From positions 1 through 24,866 of IMG/VR virus record IMGVR_UViG_3300007236_000054: a stretch of DNA of 24,866 nt. One strand, given 5' to 3'. This DNA is from a virus. The translations under genes and the position numbers were made by a program. Of the stretch, positions 6,390-15,309 are shown one piece after another (the first letter of the stretch is position 1; each line of letters opens with the position of its first letter). The notes under the pieces were generated by a model. It made no database searches, was not told the DNA's origin, and was given only the letters and a program-made list of their open reading frames with translations.

Positions 6390-6794
6390 CTATTCTTCAA
6401 TTTTTCCTTTCTCATATAAATTTACTTTTATTGGATAGTACATTTTTTCTTGTCTGTCCCATTTTAAAAAATTAAATTGTCCTACTGTTATATCAGATAC
6501 AATAGAACAGGCTACACCAATTATGGCAGGATCGCCTGTAAGTAGTAAATAATCATCTTTAGTAAAGTTTTTTAGAAGCTTTCTAAGTTTAAATATTAAT
6601 GGGCCTGGTGACATTATTATTTGTGAATTTTCTGGTAGTAAAGTTATTAGTTCACCAAATTTAGATGCACCCATAATATTAAATTTAGGTGTACCTAATC
6701 TAGTTCCTGGTAACTCTTGAATTACATATACTTTAGATAGAATAGTACCATCTTCAATATAATGTAACTTGTTGTTGTATTCTTTAATTTTCAT
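6390..6794 (-). CDS. Uncharacterised phage protein
   Basis: 134 residues, soluble, no signal peptide. Features: an N-terminal beta-rich part (KVYVIQELPGTRLGTPKFN, 21-39), LPENSQIIMSPGP (53-65), then DDYLLLTGDPAIIGVACSIV (80-99), and a C-terminal FLKWDRQEKMYYPIKV. The combination LLLTGDPAIIG...LKWDRQExxYYPI is, from memory, recurrent in small proteins of marine phages next to replication genes, but I know no function. It is the first gene of the minus-strand operon and starts beside the divergent promoter region; AAGGA about 12 bases before the ATG is a plausible ribosome binding site. Confidence 0.72.
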   Translation of the reverse strand: MKIKEYNNKLHYIEDGTILSKVYVIQELPGTRLGTPKFNIMGASKFGELITLLPENSQIIMSPGPLIFKLRKLLKNFTKDDYLLLTGDPAIIGVACSIVSDITVGQFNFLKWDRQEKMYYPIKVNLYEKGKIEE

Positions 6795-6796
6795 TA

Positions 6797-6825
6797 TTGA
6801 CTTTTTTCCTTTCCCGTTCTATATA
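6797..6825 (+). promoter_or_regulatory. Sigma70-like promoter for the SNF2 helicase
   Basis: Plus strand TTGACT (6797-6802), exactly 17 bases, then TATATA (6820-6825). The predicted start near 6832 leaves an 18-base leader with a purine-rich AGAAAGAAGAAG before the ATG at 6850. The -35 matches 5/6 and spacing is optimal. The -10 hexamer is shared with the opposing promoter at 6820-6848. Confidence 0.6.
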
Positions 6826-6848
6826 GCTTATTAGAAAGAAGAAGTAAA
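6820..6848 (-). promoter_or_regulatory. Sigma70-like promoter for the replication operon
   Basis: Minus strand TTTACT (6848-6843), 17 bases, then TATATA (6825-6820). It uses the same palindromic TATATA as the plus-strand promoter. The predicted start near 6813 leaves about 20 bases before the ATG at 6794, with AAGGA in between. The -35 is weaker (4/6) than that of the opposing promoter. Confidence 0.5.
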
Positions 6849-6849
6849 C

Positions 6850-8283
6850 ATGAATTATAAATTTAAAACTAAGCCTTACAAACATCAATTAGAGGCTCTT
6901 AATAAGTCTCATAATAGAGAAGTATATGCGTATTTTATGGAAATGGGTACGGGTAAATCAAAAGTATTAATAGACAATATTGCTATGCTTTATGATGCAG
7001 GTAAAATTAATGCAGCTCTTATTGTTGCACCTAAAGGAGTATATAAAAATTGGTACGACTCAGAGCTTCCCACACACCTTGTAAAACACATAGAACATAA
7101 AACAGTATTATGGAAGGCTAGTATTTCCAAACAACAAGAAAGACTATTAGATGAATTGTTTACAACAGGAGAAGATCTTCGTATTTTAATTATGAATGTT
7201 GAGTCTTTTTCTACAGATAAAGGTGTTGAATTTGCATATAAATTTTTAAATGCAAACAATGCTTTAATGGCAATAGATGAGTCTACGACAATAAAAAACC
7301 CTGATGCCAAAAGAACTAAAAATATAGTCACTCTTGGTCAAATGGCTAAGTATAGAAGGATCCTTACAGGATCACCGGTTACAAAGTCACCATTAGATCT
7401 GTTTAAACAGTGTGAGTATTTAGACCCAGAATTATTGGGGTATAGTTCTTATTATGCATTTAGAACTAGATACGCCAAACTTAGAACTGCAAACTTTGGT
7501 GGTAAGTCTTTTCAACTTGTTGTGGGTTATAAAAATCTTGATGAGTTATCAGAAAAAATAAAACCATTTTCTTCTCGTGTATTAAAAGAAGAATGTTTAG
7601 ATCTTCCTCCGTATACATATATGAAAAGAACTATACAACTATCTGCAGAACAAAAAAGTGTATATCAACAAATGAAGAAAGAAGCTGTTGCATTTTTAAA
7701 TGGTAAAAGTATGACTACAGCTACAGCATTAGTGCAGCTGATGAGACTACAACAAATTACTTGTGGTCATTTCAAAGATGATAGCGGAAAAATTCAACAA
7801 ATAAAAAATACTCGTATCACTGAATTGATGAATGTATTAAGTGAGGTAGAAGGTAAATCAATTATCTGGTGCCATTGGAGATATGATATTGAAAATGTAA
7901 TTAAAGCAATTACAAAAGAGTATGGTCCAAGATCCGTGGTTACTTATTATGGTGACACTAGCACTGAAGATAGACAAAAGGCTATTAAAGAAATACAAAA
8001 TCCAGATAGTGAAGTAAGATTCTTGGTAGGTACACCACAAACGGGTGGGTATGGTATCACACTTACAGAAGCAAATACAATGATTTATTTTTCAAATGGA
8101 TATGATCTTGAGAAAAGAACACAGTCCGAAGCTCGTATTAATCGTATTGGTCAAAAAAGAAAAATGACTTATATAGATATAATTGCAGAAGATACTGTTG
8201 ATGAAAAAATTGTAAAAGCTTTAAATAAAAAACAAAACATTGCTAGTGAAATTATGGGTGAAGAATTAAAAGCATGGATCTAA
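6850..8283 (+). CDS. SNF2-family (superfamily 2) DEAD-like helicase/ATPase
   Basis: DNA-dependent ATPase of the SWI2/SNF2 type; phage members are thought to remodel or translocate on duplex DNA during replication or recombination. Motifs: KPYKHQLEAL (8-17), Walker A MEMGTGKSKV (30-39), motif Ia LIVAPKGVYKNW (57-68), Walker B variant AIDESTTIKN (141-150, DEST in place of DEAH), motif III RRILTGSPVTKSPLDL (near 169-184), and in the second lobe SIIWCHWRYDIENV, TPQTGGYGITLTEANTMIYF, and motif VI QSEARINRIGQ. The 477-residue length matches compact phage SNF2 helicases with no extra domains. It is the only large plus-strand gene, driven by its own promoter at 6797-6825, and its end overlaps the next small gene by 10 bases. 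Confidence 0.93.
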   Translation: MNYKFKTKPYKHQLEALNKSHNREVYAYFMEMGTGKSKVLIDNIAMLYDAGKINAALIVAPKGVYKNWYDSELPTHLVKHIEHKTVLWKASISKQQERLLDELFTTGEDLRILIMNVESFSTDKGVEFAYKFLNANNALMAIDESTTIKNPDAKRTKNIVTLGQMAKYRRILTGSPVTKSPLDLFKQCEYLDPELLGYSSYYAFRTRYAKLRTANFGGKSFQLVVGYKNLDELSEKIKPFSSRVLKEECLDLPPYTYMKRTIQLSAEQKSVYQQMKKEAVAFLNGKSMTTATALVQLMRLQQITCGHFKDDSGKIQQIKNTRITELMNVLSEVEGKSIIWCHWRYDIENVIKAITKEYGPRSVVTYYGDTSTEDRQKAIKEIQNPDSEVRFLVGTPQTGGYGITLTEANTMIYFSNGYDLEKRTQSEARINRIGQKRKMTYIDIIAEDTVDEKIVKALNKKQNIASEIMGEELKAWI

Positions 8284-8480
8284 TAATATTAAACGACGGA
8301 CTGTATCAATTGATACCTATAACAAAAGAAATTATGGAGGGTATAGTTGTAACTTCTGAAATAGATTGTTTTGCTTTGTGTGATATTTTAAGACTTAAAT
8401 TATCTGGGTATGTAGATAGTTTAAATCTTCATGTAATGAATGATGGCAGTGGAAATTTTATTGGATGTATGTGTAGTTAA
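8274..8480 (+). CDS. Small uncharacterised protein downstream of the SNF2 helicase
   Basis: 68 codons starting inside the helicase end (10-nt overlap, ATG at 8274), so probably translationally coupled. The product is acidic to neutral with three cysteines (CFALC 32-36 region and a final CMCS), no membrane segment and no recognised domain. A purine-rich GGGTGAAGAA lies before the start. It ends with TAA at 8478-8480 inside a palindrome shared with the stop of the converging gene. Support is its overlap geometry and lack of any competing reading; I assign no function. Confidence 0.55.
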   Translation: MDLIILNDGLYQLIPITKEIMEGIVVTSEIDCFALCDILRLKLSGYVDSLNLHVMNDGSGNFIGCMCS

Positions 8481-8485
8481 TTAAC
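8476..8485. repeat. Palindromic double stop between converging genes
   Basis: GTTAATTAAC is a perfect 10-bp palindrome that supplies the TAA stop of the plus-strand gene (8478-8480) and the TAA stop of the minus-strand gene (8479-8477); the two genes overlap tail to tail by four bases. No GC-rich hairpin with a T-run is visible on either side, so transcription termination here is not explained. Confidence 0.7.
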
Positions 8486-8656
8486 CATATCCATAAGTAA
8501 AGTTATAAGAACAGCTCCCATACCACCAACAATCCAATATTCTAATCTTTTTATTCTTTCCTGCATTTCTTTTATTTGTTCAAACGTTTGCTTTTGCATT
8601 ATTCTACAAAGCTTTTCGTGAGATTCTATTTTTTCTAATGCAGATTTTCTAGCCAT
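8477..8656 (-). CDS. Small coiled-coil and single-membrane-helix protein, candidate holin (XhlA-like)
   Basis: 59 codons. The first ~40 residues are strongly charged and helical (MARKSALEKIESHEKL, then FEQIKEMQERIKRLE), consistent with a coiled coil; they are followed by one hydrophobic stretch, YWIVGGMGAVLITLLMDMV (40-58), ending at the C-terminus. Such a cytoplasmic coil plus C-terminal membrane helix is the layout of haemolysin XhlA-like proteins and some small phage lysis proteins, and marine phages often carry similar short proteins after virion genes. No endolysin is seen nearby, so the lysis role is inference; a membrane anchor for DNA ejection is an alternative. The ATG at 8656 overlaps the TAA of the 1414-residue gene (TAATG), so it is coupled to the virion operon. 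Confidence 0.7.
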   Translation of the reverse strand: MARKSALEKIESHEKLCRIMQKQTFEQIKEMQERIKRLEYWIVGGMGAVLITLLMDMVN

Positions 8657-11600
8657 TATATTAATTTTTGTAGTTCAATTTGTCTTAATAAATCATTTTG
8701 TACATTTCCTATACTTTGATTTACTATACCAGTATTTACAGGAGTATCAAGTCCTTGTGGTACAGGAAGCTCAACTGTCTGTGTAGTTTGAGTATTTATT
8801 AACGGTTCTTCACCTCTTAATCTAGATATTGTTGGAAATAATATTGAGTTTATTTTTTGATCTATTTCTTCTCTACTGTCATTAAGATCTATTCTTCTTA
8901 GTCTTGTTCTTAATCTTTCCATTGCTCTCACACTTTGTCTTATTTCTGATGCTACTTTAGCTGCTTGAATAGGGTCTTCTATTCTTAATCTATTTACTAG
9001 ATCATCAAATGTTTCTTCACTAAATCCAGGTACTTTAAAATCTCCATCAATAAGTTGTGCTACTTCTGATTTATTTCTTAAACGTTTTTCTAAAATGTCT
9101 TCTACTTTTCTTGAAGAAACACCCATTGTTTTCATGTCTTTTAACACTTGATAAAATACTTTTTGTGCATCAAAAGAATCTAAAATATATTCTTTAAAAC
9201 CAGCTAATCTTTGTTCTGGTGTAGCATCGACTCTAAATACATTTCTACCAAATTCTCTTCTTATGTTTTGTTTATCTTTACCATAAGATGTAATTAAGAA
9301 AGGCATACTATTTAATGGTTTAGCTTCTTCAACACGAACTCCAGCTAACAAAGCACCTAATTCAGTTTTAGCATCTAGTTGAGCACCAAATTGTGTAAAG
9401 GTTCCTGTAATTCCTTTATACACTCTTCTAATACTTCTGTTTGCACCAGGTTCTAGTTGTGTAAATAAATGTCCTAAAGACTTATCTATTTTTTCTAATG
9501 CAGAATCTTGATCAAAATATATTTGTTTACCATCTCTAGTTTCACCATTTCTAAATGCAATGTCAAACACAGCTTCAGATCCAATAGATTCTGAAACAAA
9601 AGGAGTAATAAATTCGGTTAAAGCACCAGGGGTATCTGTTAATCTATCATAAAATAAAGCATCAAACACTATTTGATCTGCAGTTTTATCATTTAATGTA
9701 CCATTTGAATATGCATTAAACACAGCATTAACTGGTCTAATCATTGAATCATATGGATTTGTGTAAGAAAAATTAAAATATTTAAAGTTTCCATTTAAAT
9801 CAGATTCGGTTAATGGAATTAGTGTAGCATTTTTTTGATAGTCTGGAGCTGAAGATCTTTGAAAAGCTTTTACTTTTTCATCACTAACACCTGTTATTTT
9901 TTCTGCAGTATATGCAATTGTAGATCCAATACCACCAAACACAGCAGAAGTACCCATTAATCTTCTTGCACCCATTTGTCTAATAAATGGATTTGAACTA
10001 GTTAATTCTCTTGCACCAATATTAACTAGATGTGCACTTGTCCTTAATATTTCTGCAGGAAAAGCTATAAAGTTACCAATAGGTAATTTTCTAATTGCTT
10101 TAATTATTTCTGGTACTTTACTATAGGTAGGTATTGTGTTTGTAACCAAGTAAGCAGATATATCTTTTCCATTTCCAATACTATCAAACTGTTTTACTAA
10201 ACTTTCTTTTTGGCTTATATCTGTAGTGTTTAAAATTTTTTGATTTATAGCAGCCAACTCATCTGATTTCCTACCTTCTCTTCCAACTGTTTTATACCAA
10301 TCAATAATATTTTCTCTATAAGCTTGATCTGCTGCAACATTTTTTCCATTGTATTTAAATGCAGTATCTAATGCATCTTGATAAAAATCATCTGCATATA
10401 GTTTCCAAACGTTATCTCCACCTTGATATAAATCAAAAGCTTTTTTAACAGTTGGGTTATTCATTAAAGCTGATAAACTAAATTTACCGTCTTTTGCTTG
10501 TTGTAAAATAGTTTTAATTTCATTAACCTCTATATTACTATCTATAATACCTCTTTGAACTCTTTCAGATAATATATCTGCCATTTTCGATGCTGAAACT
10601 GATTTACCTGGAAATAAATCATCTGCTAGTAATTTAAAAGAATCACCTAAACTTGTTCGACCACCCACTAGCCCACTAGCTAATGCAAAGAAAGATGCAG
10701 TTGAAACATTTCTTATTTGTGTCATAGGTGAAAAAACTGTTTTACCAATTTGACCTGTGGCTTTGACTGACATCAAAGCTTTATATAAAGGTATGTCATA
10801 TAATCTTCCAAATGTTTCGTCTACACCCCTAATAGCATTTGCAATTTCTGGTGTTGTATACAAACCAGACATTTTACCATCTGCTGCTATACCATTGTAA
10901 AACATCTTACTTTGAAACTCTTCGCCATATTTTATTAAAGGAACTACTTGTTGTAGGTTATTTGGATTAATTCCTTTTGCTGTAGCTTCATTTGCAGATC
11001 TAAAAAATAAACCAGACTCTAATCCTGTGTCCGCTATTCGATCAAAAAAATCTTTTTGATAAACCTGTTTTGCTGTCTGCATAAAAGTATCTGTAACAGC
11101 AGCTCTGTAATCTGTAGACGTTTCAAGAAAAGCATCTGTAATAGATTTGTATTTTCTAACATCTACAATATCTTGAATTGTTTGTCCTTTTTTTAAAAGT
11201 TCTCCTTCAACACTAGTAATTTTTTCTACAATTTTATCTTTTTTTAATAATGAGTCTGCTTTAACAAAAGTATCTTTTTTTAATTCTTTTGTTGGTATTC
11301 TAAATGTTTTAGCAACTGCATTAAAAATAGTGTCTGGAGATCTATTGCTTTCAATAATTTGTCTTTTTAAATACTCCATTCTATTAGTAGCAAATTCATC
11401 TAAAGATTTATTCCAAGTTTCACTTGTTCTATCGGTAGTTTTAGCTAAGGTATCAACTTCTTTTGCAATATCATCATTTGTTTTTGTTAGATTTTTAAAA
11501 AACTCTTTTGCACCTTTTATTTTTTCAGGATTAAATTTGTAAGATTCATTTTTAAATGCAGAAAATACTTGTTTTAAATATGCACCACCATTAGCTATTA

Positions 11601-12900
11601 TTTGAGAACCTAGATCTCTAGTAGCTTCATCTGTAGATTCTGTTAGTAATCTACCATAATCTTTGCCTAATTTAGTCATTAATTCTTTTAGACTTTTTGC
11701 AGAATCTTTTATTGCTTTATTAGGTAATTGATTAAATATATCATCTGCTTCTTTTCCAGAAGTTCTTAAAAAATTAAATATTAAATCATTTTCTGCTTGA
11801 GCAATAGGAGTGCTTTTAAATCCTTCTTTGAATCTAACTGAATAATTATTTGCAATATCTTTAAAGTTTTTATCTATATCATCCATTAATTTTATTAATG
11901 ATTTTTCATTGGCATTAACTAAATTACCAGATTCCTCTAACAATCTTCTTGATTCTACATCAAGTGGTCCTGTAGATTTAAATACATTCTTTATATTATC
12001 TAATTTTTTAGCTAATCTTTCTTTTAGAGGAGCATTAGGTGAAGAAGATAAAAATTTCCACGAGTCTGCTTTGGGTATATTTAAAGATCTCATCGCCTTA
12101 TCAATAGCTTTATCATAACCAACTCCTGCAAGTTTAACTCCTTTACCTAAAGTTTCTGTGCCTATTATTTTAGTCATTGGATTTATAACAGCATAATTTA
12201 ATCCTCTTAAAGTTTTACCACCAACAAAACCAATTGCTTGACCTGCAGGTTTTATTCCATATCTAAACCCTAATGTGCCTGCAACCGGTAAAGCTGCAGT
12301 AATACCACCCCCTAGTAAAGCACCTTCTGCACCAAATTTTATTTTTTGTTTAAATGCCTCTGCTGCTTTTTCAGATCCTTCTAATTCACCACCTTTATAA
12401 TCTTCTGCATATCCTAAAGTTTGAGCTACTGTTCTATTTTCTTCTGGGTCAGAAACTACAAAATCAGTAACACCACCGATTGAACCATAAAATCCTGCTC
12501 TTTTAGCTAATTCTGCGGTCTTACCACCCATAGTAGGTAAACTAGATAATTTAGTTATTTTACTAGCACCTTTTAAAACTTTTATACCTTGTGCTATTTT
12601 TACGGCACCCGCTGCAGGCACACCAAACTGTGTAAGAACAGATGTAATATCCCCTAATGCTGTTTCTGTTTCAGGTGTTATTTTTTCAAAAATATTATCA
12701 ATTGTAGAAATTAAATTAGTATCAGCAAGATAGTCAATTGGCATTGCACCAAGAGTCAATAGTCCTTGAACAGCTTGACTAGCTCCTTTTGCTATTCCAA
12801 CAGGAACATCTGTAACATAATCTAAGAAACCAGGTTTTTCTTGTGGATCTATTTTTTCTGGTGGTGTTTCTAAAAGAGATTTAAAGAAGGGTTCAGCCAT
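8656..12900 (-). CDS. Very large virion-associated protein, candidate internal/ejection protein
   Basis: 1414 residues, mostly alpha-helical and Lys/Asp/Asn-rich with three hydrophobic Gly/Ala-rich patches: residues about 188-214 (FGAEGALLGGGITAALPVAG), a mid-protein patch (MTQIRNVSTASFFALASGLV) and a later one (RRLMGTSAVFGGIGSTIAYT). These could insert into a membrane. Size, place at the end of the virion operon just before a candidate holin, and helical/amphipathic make-up resemble podoviral internal core proteins (T7 gp15/gp16-like in role) that are ejected with the DNA. No peptidoglycan-hydrolase motif is recognisable. The start has TAGGAGGACTATG, with AGGAGG (12909-12904) only three bases from the ATG and overlapping the previous stop. 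A 'polyvalent' effector-type protein injected into the host is the main alternative. Confidence 0.65.
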   Translation of the reverse strand: MAEPFFKSLLETPPEKIDPQEKPGFLDYVTDVPVGIAKGASQAVQGLLTLGAMPIDYLADTNLISTIDNIFEKITPETETALGDITSVLTQFGVPAAGAVKIAQGIKVLKGASKITKLSSLPTMGGKTAELAKRAGFYGSIGGVTDFVVSDPEENRTVAQTLGYAEDYKGGELEGSEKAAEAFKQKIKFGAEGALLGGGITAALPVAGTLGFRYGIKPAGQAIGFVGGKTLRGLNYAVINPMTKIIGTETLGKGVKLAGVGYDKAIDKAMRSLNIPKADSWKFLSSSPNAPLKERLAKKLDNIKNVFKSTGPLDVESRRLLEESGNLVNANEKSLIKLMDDIDKNFKDIANNYSVRFKEGFKSTPIAQAENDLIFNFLRTSGKEADDIFNQLPNKAIKDSAKSLKELMTKLGKDYGRLLTESTDEATRDLGSQIIANGGAYLKQVFSAFKNESYKFNPEKIKGAKEFFKNLTKTNDDIAKEVDTLAKTTDRTSETWNKSLDEFATNRMEYLKRQIIESNRSPDTIFNAVAKTFRIPTKELKKDTFVKADSLLKKDKIVEKITSVEGELLKKGQTIQDIVDVRKYKSITDAFLETSTDYRAAVTDTFMQTAKQVYQKDFFDRIADTGLESGLFFRSANEATAKGINPNNLQQVVPLIKYGEEFQSKMFYNGIAADGKMSGLYTTPEIANAIRGVDETFGRLYDIPLYKALMSVKATGQIGKTVFSPMTQIRNVSTASFFALASGLVGGRTSLGDSFKLLADDLFPGKSVSASKMADILSERVQRGIIDSNIEVNEIKTILQQAKDGKFSLSALMNNPTVKKAFDLYQGGDNVWKLYADDFYQDALDTAFKYNGKNVAADQAYRENIIDWYKTVGREGRKSDELAAINQKILNTTDISQKESLVKQFDSIGNGKDISAYLVTNTIPTYSKVPEIIKAIRKLPIGNFIAFPAEILRTSAHLVNIGARELTSSNPFIRQMGARRLMGTSAVFGGIGSTIAYTAEKITGVSDEKVKAFQRSSAPDYQKNATLIPLTESDLNGNFKYFNFSYTNPYDSMIRPVNAVFNAYSNGTLNDKTADQIVFDALFYDRLTDTPGALTEFITPFVSESIGSEAVFDIAFRNGETRDGKQIYFDQDSALEKIDKSLGHLFTQLEPGANRSIRRVYKGITGTFTQFGAQLDAKTELGALLAGVRVEEAKPLNSMPFLITSYGKDKQNIRREFGRNVFRVDATPEQRLAGFKEYILDSFDAQKVFYQVLKDMKTMGVSSRKVEDILEKRLRNKSEVAQLIDGDFKVPGFSEETFDDLVNRLRIEDPIQAAKVASEIRQSVRAMERLRTRLRRIDLNDSREEIDQKINSILFPTISRLRGEEPLINTQTTQTVELPVPQGLDTPVNTGIVNQSIGNVQNDLLRQIELQKLI

Positions 12901-12907
12901 AGTCCTC

Positions 12908-14413
12908 CTACGCTGTGTTTTGTGGTAATATTAAATTTACACCATATTTCACATTAAATTTTTCTACATCACCTTGTGTTCTAATATACGCAAAGTCTTG
13001 TAAAGCTTCTTCACTTGTTGCTACAAGTTTAACAACATCATCTGTAATTTCTTTTGGTAGTCTTGTTCTTAATTGTTCAAAAGTTAAATTAGTTGCAACT
13101 GGTTCTGTAGGTGTTTCCGTAGGTCCTCCTACAGCCATTTCAATTCTACCGCCTTCTGCTTTTTTAACTCCTAAATAAGGAGATACATCATATCCAATTA
13201 TTCCACTAACATTATCTGTAGTAACCCCTTGTATTAAAAGAAGTTGATTAATTCCTGCTATAATTTCTGATTGAATTATTGATTTTTCATTTTCAGCAGC
13301 ATCTTGTAAACTTGTAATATTTTTATTAACTTCATTAGCTATTTTACCTGCTGTAGTAGCACTTGGTCCAGTTAAACCCGTTTTTATTCCAAGGCCATCT
13401 TTAAGTATTTGAAATCTTGATTCTTCTGATTTAGTTCTATCTTTTTTTGAAGCAAGATTAGCATATTCATCAAATCTTCTTTCTGAAAATCCTTTTTTAC
13501 CTGCAGCTATTTTTGCTTTTTCTAATTCAGTTGTTGCAGCAAAAGCTATTTTAGCCATATCTTTTTTGTCTTTTCTTTTCTGACCCATAATACCTAATAA
13601 TGATTTATTAAGAGCAGCTGCTTTGTCTGCAATAGTTCCTTCTGTGCCAACAGCATCAGATAATGCTAAAGCTAATCTACCTTTTGTTTCTCTATTACTT
13701 GTTCCTAAATATTTCTCTAACCTTTTCATTTGTTTATCATACTCAGAGTCAAATGAATCTTCTACTACCTCACCTCCTACTTCTGTGTCTTTTGATTTAA
13801 TTTCATTTTTATTAGTTACTACTTTTTTTGCAATTGAATCAAAGTTAACTGGTTTAGGACCTGCGTTTGGTAAAAACTTTTTTTCTTCAGCTTTTTCTAT
13901 TTCTTTTTTTATATCTCTATCTTTTGTTCTACCTAAAGCTTTAGGATATGTTCCTGTTTCAGGATCCATTAAAAATGCATCTAAGAAACTAATTTCTTCT
14001 CCTTCTTTATTTGCTTTATCCATTTTTTTAACAAAGTCTTCATATTCAAAAAGACCTGTTTCATCAAACGTAGAAGAAGGTTCGCTTTTCATAACTTTTA
14101 AAGCCTCAGTTGTTTTAGGTCTATTTGCATAAGCCATTATACCTGTTGGAATAAAAGGAGCTGCTAAAGTTGCTGCTGTACTAAAAGATGGAAGAGACAT
14201 AGGACGAACTTGGGTTAAAAAACGTGCACCTCTTGATCCTCTAGTAAGTCCTTGTCCACTAGGAGGTTTCATTTGAGTTCTCATTTCTTGTTGCACTCCA
14301 GGTTCTAAAAATTGAAATCCTGGAAAACCATTAAATGCTTTTATTCTAGGTGTAAGTTGTTCAATTCCAGTTGGCATACCACCACGTCTTAACGAAGGTC
14401 TTTTATAAAACAT
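12908..14413 (-). CDS. Virion structural or internal protein with EGGRI motif
   Basis: 501 residues. The N-terminus is basic and Pro/Gly-rich (MFYKRPSLRRGGMPTG), followed by one hydrophobic stretch TAATLAAPFIPTGIMAYA (80-97) that may be a membrane helix or a buried segment, a long charged helical centre rich in Lys/Glu, and a C-terminal part with KKAEGGRIEMAVGGPTE. The EGGRI motif recurs in the 649-residue protein of the same operon. No enzymatic motif is seen. Context (TAATG coupling to the 298-residue gene upstream, followed after 7 bases by the 1414-residue gene) supports an internal virion protein. The start is supported by GGAGG (CTTTGGAGGTAACTAATG). Confidence 0.65.
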   Translation of the reverse strand: MFYKRPSLRRGGMPTGIEQLTPRIKAFNGFPGFQFLEPGVQQEMRTQMKPPSGQGLTRGSRGARFLTQVRPMSLPSFSTAATLAAPFIPTGIMAYANRPKTTEALKVMKSEPSSTFDETGLFEYEDFVKKMDKANKEGEEISFLDAFLMDPETGTYPKALGRTKDRDIKKEIEKAEEKKFLPNAGPKPVNFDSIAKKVVTNKNEIKSKDTEVGGEVVEDSFDSEYDKQMKRLEKYLGTSNRETKGRLALALSDAVGTEGTIADKAAALNKSLLGIMGQKRKDKKDMAKIAFAATTELEKAKIAAGKKGFSERRFDEYANLASKKDRTKSEESRFQILKDGLGIKTGLTGPSATTAGKIANEVNKNITSLQDAAENEKSIIQSEIIAGINQLLLIQGVTTDNVSGIIGYDVSPYLGVKKAEGGRIEMAVGGPTETPTEPVATNLTFEQLRTRLPKEITDDVVKLVATSEEALQDFAYIRTQGDVEKFNVKYGVNLILPQNTA

Positions 14414-15309
14414 TAGTTACCTCCAAAGATGCTACCTAAACCATATGCTGTTAAACCAACTTGTAAAGCTTGTGATAAAGGACTTGCTGATGCAGGTGCC
14501 GGTGCTTGTGTTTGAGTTGTAGTTGGAACACCGCCTGCTTGTGATGCAATACCAGATCCTAATATTCCTAATCTAGTGTATGGTTCTTGATAAGCAAGTT
14601 GTGCTTGTTGTTGGGTTGCGTCTTTTAATGCTTGAGAATATGCAAGAGCTCCTGTACCTGCTGAACCTAATTGTTGTGTTGTAGTTGCCGCCAATGATGG
14701 CTGTAATGATGCAAGACCTCTTTGTTGTTCAAAGGCTTGTTGTGCTGCGGTCTGTGCTTGACCAAATCCTTGTTGTAATAATTGTGCTTGTAGTGCAGCT
14801 CTGTTTCTGTCTGAAGCTGCTTGATACTCGGCTCTTTGTACACCTTCTCTACCACCACCAAATGCTCCTGCTTGAATAGCTTGAGTTGCTATGCCAGTCA
14901 TACCTTGTTGAGCTTGTCTATCGAATTCATCTAAAGTTGTATCAATTACTTGTTGTTGATAAGGTGACATAAAACTTTGATATGCGCTTGGTCCTGAGTA
15001 TTGTGATGCTTGATCAAAGAAAGGTTGAAAACCTGCAACACCTGTACCTGTCCCAATACCGGTTACAGCACCAGTTGTTTGATCAAATGTTAATTGACCT
15101 AATCCTGCTTGTGTTGCTGCTTGTTGTTGAGCTGCTTGTGTTAAGGGATCAACTCCTGCAATTTGAGGTCCAAGTTCCGCGAGCGTTGGTACACCGGTTG
15201 AGCCTGGTGCTCTACCAACACCTTGTGTAAGTAGATCTATATATGATTCTTGAGCCGCTTCTAAAAAAGGTGCTCGTCTAGTGGTTGTTGTGTAATCTTG
15301 AACGGCCAT
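14413..15309 (-). CDS. Gln/Ala-rich internal virion protein
   Basis: 298 residues, extremely rich in Gln and Ala (for example TQAAQQQAATQAGLGQLTF, 57-75) with long amphipathic helices, LDEFDRQAQQGMTGIATQAI, then GAFGGGREGVQRAEYQAASD and a C-terminal GLTAYGLGSIFGG. This composition resembles small podoviral internal/ejection proteins such as those that form a channel across the cell envelope (T7 gp14-like role), which is inference from composition and place. It is joined at both ends by TAATG overlaps (15309 and 14413). AGGA precedes the start (GTAGGACAAGCATAATG). Confidence 0.65.
   Translation of the reverse strand: MAVQDYTTTTRRAPFLEAAQESYIDLLTQGVGRAPGSTGVPTLAELGPQIAGVDPLTQAAQQQAATQAGLGQLTFDQTTGAVTGIGTGTGVAGFQPFFDQASQYSGPSAYQSFMSPYQQQVIDTTLDEFDRQAQQGMTGIATQAIQAGAFGGGREGVQRAEYQAASDRNRAALQAQLLQQGFGQAQTAAQQAFEQQRGLASLQPSLAATTTQQLGSAGTGALAYSQALKDATQQQAQLAYQEPYTRLGILGSGIASQAGGVPTTTQTQAPAPASASPLSQALQVGLTAYGLGSIFGGN

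Noticed and set aside
13623-14132. 169-codon plus-strand frame opposite the 501-residue virion gene
   Set aside because: Hydrophobic Ser/Leu/Phe-rich shadow of Lys/Glu-rich coding on the other strand; no ribosome binding site and opposite to a well-supported gene.
14667-14861. 64-codon minus-strand frame rich in His/Gln/Lys inside the 298-residue gene
   Set aside because: Shadow of Gln/Ala codon runs (CAA/GCA); no ribosome binding site and no architecture, unlike the embedded gene in the methyltransferase.
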